Shown here piece after piece: positions 32,326 to 34,714 of a stretch of DNA of 34,714 nucleotides; the first letter of the stretch is position 1, and each line of letters opens with the position of its first letter. Source of the DNA: Sediminibacterium sp. (GTDB lineage: Bacteria > Bacteroidota > Bacteroidia > B-17B0 > Aurantibacillaceae). The position numbers and the translations under genes were made by a program. The DNA is taken from positions 1 through 34,714 of the forward strand of contig JASGCO010000038.1 of assembly GCA_030054095.1 (NCBI GenBank). Reading direction: 5' to 3'. The notes below the pieces were generated by a model that was given only the letters and a program-made list of their open reading frames with translations, did no database searches and was not told where the DNA came from.

Positions 32326-34714
32326 ATGCACTATTTAGATGAATTAAATCCTGCCCAGCGCGCTGCGGCTTCCACTACCGAAGGTCCTGTTATGATTATT
32401 GCCGGAGCCGGTTCCGGTAAAACGCGGGTACTAACGTACCGCATTGCCTACCTTATGGAAAAAGGAGTGGATCCGTTTAACATATTGGCATTAACCTTTA
32501 CCAACAAAGCCGCCCGTGAAATGAAAGAGCGGATTGCCAAAATTGTTGGCGCTAAGGAAGCCAAAAACCTTTGGATGGGAACCTTTCACTCTATTTTTGC
32601 GAAGATTTTACGTATAGAAGCCGAAAAAATAGGTTATCCCAACAACTTTACCATTTACGATACCGACGACAGTAAAAACGTCATTAAAGAAATACTTAAG
32701 CATTTTAACCTCGACGATAAAATTTACAAACCCGCGCTGGTCTTAAACCGAATTTCGGATGCTAAAAACAAATTAATTTCTGCCCAGCAATATGCTTCTA
32801 ACCCGCTAACCCAACAGGAAGATGCCAACAGCAACAAACCCATGCTGGGGCGTTTATTTGTCGAATACCAGAAACGCAACTTTAAAGCAGGCGCCATGGA
32901 TTTTGATGACTTATTGTTTAATACCAATATCCTGCTGCGCGATTTTCCGAATGTGCTGCTGAAGTATCAGGATAAATTCCGCTATATTCTGGTAGATGAG
33001 TACCAGGATACCAATTTCTCTCAATACGTTATCATTAAACAATTAGCCGCCAAATTTCAGAATATTTGCGCGGTAGGAGATGATGCCCAAAGTATTTACG
33101 CGTTCAGGGGCGCCAATATTCAGAACATTCTCAACTTTGAAAAAGATTACCCCGATTTAAAAACCTTTAAACTGGAGCAAAACTACCGTAGTACTAAAAC
33201 CATAGTGGAAGCGGCTAACGATATTATTGCCAATAATAAAGATCAGTTTAAGAAAAACGTCTTTACTCATAATGAAGAAGGTCAAAAGATAAAACTTCTG
33301 AAAGCCAATACCGATAACGAAGAGGGACAAAAAGTAGCCAACGCCATTTTTGATACCAAAATGCGCGAACAGGCCCTGAATAAAGATTTTGCTATTCTCT
33401 ACCGTACCAATGCGCAAAGCCGTTCGTTTGAAGAGGCTTTACGTCGTTTAAACATTCCGTACCGTATTTATGGAGGCATCAGTTTTTACCAACGTAAAGA
33501 AATTAAAGATTTACTGGCTTACTTCCGCCTTACCATTAACAACAGTGATGATGAAAGCCTGAAACGTATTATTAATTACCCTGCCCGTGGAATAGGTCAG
33601 GCTACGGTTGACAAAATCAGCGTGGCCGCCGCCGAGCACAACATCAGCATGTGGACGGTTGTATCGAATCTGAAAGATTTTAATCTTGGGCTAAATTCGG
33701 GCATCACATCCAAAATTAGCGACTTTGTAGCTCTCATTAAGAACTACTCCCTTACCCTGCCCTATAAAGATGCTTACGAACTAGCCAATTACATAGCCGT
33801 TAACACCGGAATTGTAAAAGAACTGTATCAGGATAAAACCCCCGAAGGCGTGAGCCGTTACGAAAATATTCAGGAATTACTGAACGGTATTAAAGATTTT
33901 GTAGAACAGCCCCGAACTCCACAGGAAGAAGAACTTAATGATGTAGTGAAACCGCTTCTGAATAAAGATGATTCCAGTTTATTTGCTGAACAAAACGATA
34001 CCAGTATTAAAACACTGGATGAATTTATGCAGGAAATTACCCTGCTTACCGATGCCGACAAAAACGCGGAAGACGACAAAAATGCCGATAAAGTGAGCAT
34101 GATGACCATTCATGCCGCCAAAGGACTCGAATTCCCTTATGTCCATATTGTGGGGCTGGAAGAAAATCTCTTCCCCTCCCAACTCTCGTTAAACAGCCGA
34201 AGCGAATTAGAGGAAGAACGCCGTTTGTTTTATGTAGCTGTTACCCGTGCCGAAAAACAAGCCACCTTAAGTTTTGCGGGAACCCGTTACCGTTTTGGGA
34301 ACATTATTTACTGCGAACCCAGCCGATTTATTGACGAAATAGGCAGTAAATACATTGATTTTCCCGACGATCCGCAGGCTAACCCGTTTATTGGCGACGC
34401 GTTTCAAAAAATACGTCAGGATTACAGCACACCTAACAACAAATCCATTGGCTTTAAATCCAAAGCGCCATCAGACTTTTCCACTAAACAACAAAACGAA
34501 ACACCTAAACAAGGCATCAGTTTTCAGCCACCCAAAAAGTTGGTGAGTTTAAACAGTCGCCTCGGAGCCGGTCAGACCAATACACAAGCCGCCGTTGATC
34601 TGGCATTTAACAAGAGCCTTCAAACCGGCGATGAAGTACTTCACGAAAAATTCGGAAGAGGGCGTGTCAGTATTCTTGAAGGCGCCTGGCCCGATACTAA
34701 AGCGATTATAGAAT
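32326..34714 (+). CDS. UvrD/PcrA-family ATP-dependent DNA helicase (3' end beyond window)
   Basis: Superfamily 1A 3'-5' DNA helicase acting in repair and replication restart. 796 codons are visible and the frame is still open at the window edge. Motif I AGAGSGKTR is at 26-34, followed by LALTFTNKAAREM. Motif II is ILVDEYQDTN, motif III is VGDDAQSIYAFRGA, motif IV is QNYRST, motif V is MTIHAAKGLEFPYV, and motif VI is RRLFYVAVTRAEK. The last residues (GDEVLHEKFGRGRVSILEG) match the C-terminal Tudor-like domain of PcrA, so only a short piece is missing. It is most like PcrA/UvrD rather than RecB. The start ATG was chosen because MHYLDELNPAQRAA is the family opening. Confidence 0.95.
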   Translation, partial: MHYLDELNPAQRAAASTTEGPVMIIAGAGSGKTRVLTYRIAYLMEKGVDPFNILALTFTNKAAREMKERIAKIVGAKEAKNLWMGTFHSIFAKILRIEAEKIGYPNNFTIYDTDDSKNVIKEILKHFNLDDKIYKPALVLNRISDAKNKLISAQQYASNPLTQQEDANSNKPMLGRLFVEYQKRNFKAGAMDFDDLLFNTNILLRDFPNVLLKYQDKFRYILVDEYQDTNFSQYVIIKQLAAKFQNICAVGDDAQSIYAFRGANIQNILNFEKDYPDLKTFKLEQNYRSTKTIVEAANDIIANNKDQFKKNVFTHNEEGQKIKLLKANTDNEEGQKVANAIFDTKMREQALNKDFAILYRTNAQSRSFEEALRRLNIPYRIYGGISFYQRKEIKDLLAYFRLTINNSDDESLKRIINYPARGIGQATVDKISVAAAEHNISMWTVVSNLKDFNLGLNSGITSKISDFVALIKNYSLTLPYKDAYELANYIAVNTGIVKELYQDKTPEGVSRYENIQELLNGIKDFVEQPRTPQEEELNDVVKPLLNKDDSSLFAEQNDTSIKTLDEFMQEITLLTDADKNAEDDKNADKVSMMTIHAAKGLEFPYVHIVGLEENLFPSQLSLNSRSELEEERRLFYVAVTRAEKQATLSFAGTRYRFGNIIYCEPSRFIDEIGSKYIDFPDDPQANPFIGDAFQKIRQDYSTPNNKSIGFKSKAPSDFSTKQQNETPKQGISFQPPKKLVSLNSRLGAGQTNTQAAVDLAFNKSLQTGDEVLHEKFGRGRVSILEGAWPDTKAIIE

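Overview
The window looks like chromosomal DNA of a Bacteroidota (Bacteroidetes) bacterium. Several genes are preceded by TAnnTTTG-type -7 boxes, Shine-Dalgarno signals are mostly weak, and the gene families are typical of the phylum: a PorE-like TPR/PD40/OmpA protein, M61, S9 and CPBP peptidases, a small single-RRM protein, AraC regulators with a membrane sensor, and SprF-style small outer-membrane barrels. I cannot name a genus. No rRNA, tRNA or CRISPR array was seen.

Region 1 (1-1141) is non-coding. It holds a tandem array of a hairpin-forming repeat (two perfect 92-bp copies and one partial copy), then a GC-rich island, then an AT-rich stretch without a convincing gene.

Region 2 (1142-9407) is a type I restriction-modification locus with extra genes between hsdS and hsdR. 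The order is hsdM, hsdS, a REP-associated tyrosine transposase (RAYT), a 74-bp decayed copy of the start of hsdR, a GxxExxY-family PD-(D/E)xK-like protein, a RhuM-family protein, then full-length hsdR. The genes are tightly packed, with ATGA-type overlaps. The RAYT is surrounded by, and contains, its own candidate substrate: paired inverted 22-nt palindromes lie just upstream of the gene and again in frame within it. A different palindromic element is inserted in frame near the hsdM start. The duplicated hsdR start shows that the block in front of hsdR was built by insertion or recombination.

Region 3 (9408-10165) is non-coding. It holds a roughly 130-bp imperfect palindrome with attC-like ends and four 42-bp degenerate tandem repeats. 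Read on the minus strand, those repeats form an uninterrupted ORF with a 14-residue period.

Region 4 (10166-34714) is a more ordinary chromosomal stretch. It starts with a 2OG-Fe(II) oxygenase-like gene, a membrane-anchored AraC regulator, and a three-gene run (a 15-residue-repeat surface protein, a lipoprotein alpha/beta hydrolase, a barrel protein). A minus-strand run follows (CPBP protease, M61 peptidase, PorE-like OmpA protein, barrel protein). Next come a lipoprotein di-haem peroxidase, RidA, an RRM protein and a secreted S9 peptidase. A tight five-gene operon follows: a GATase-like secreted protein, UbiA, Maf, a small membrane protein and a PstS-like lipoprotein. The last genes are a small membrane protein, an SDR with an AraC regulator on the minus strand, and a UvrD/PcrA helicase cut by the window end.

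The most unusual part is region 2: the restriction locus, the RAYT with its nested palindromes, and the duplicated hsdR start.
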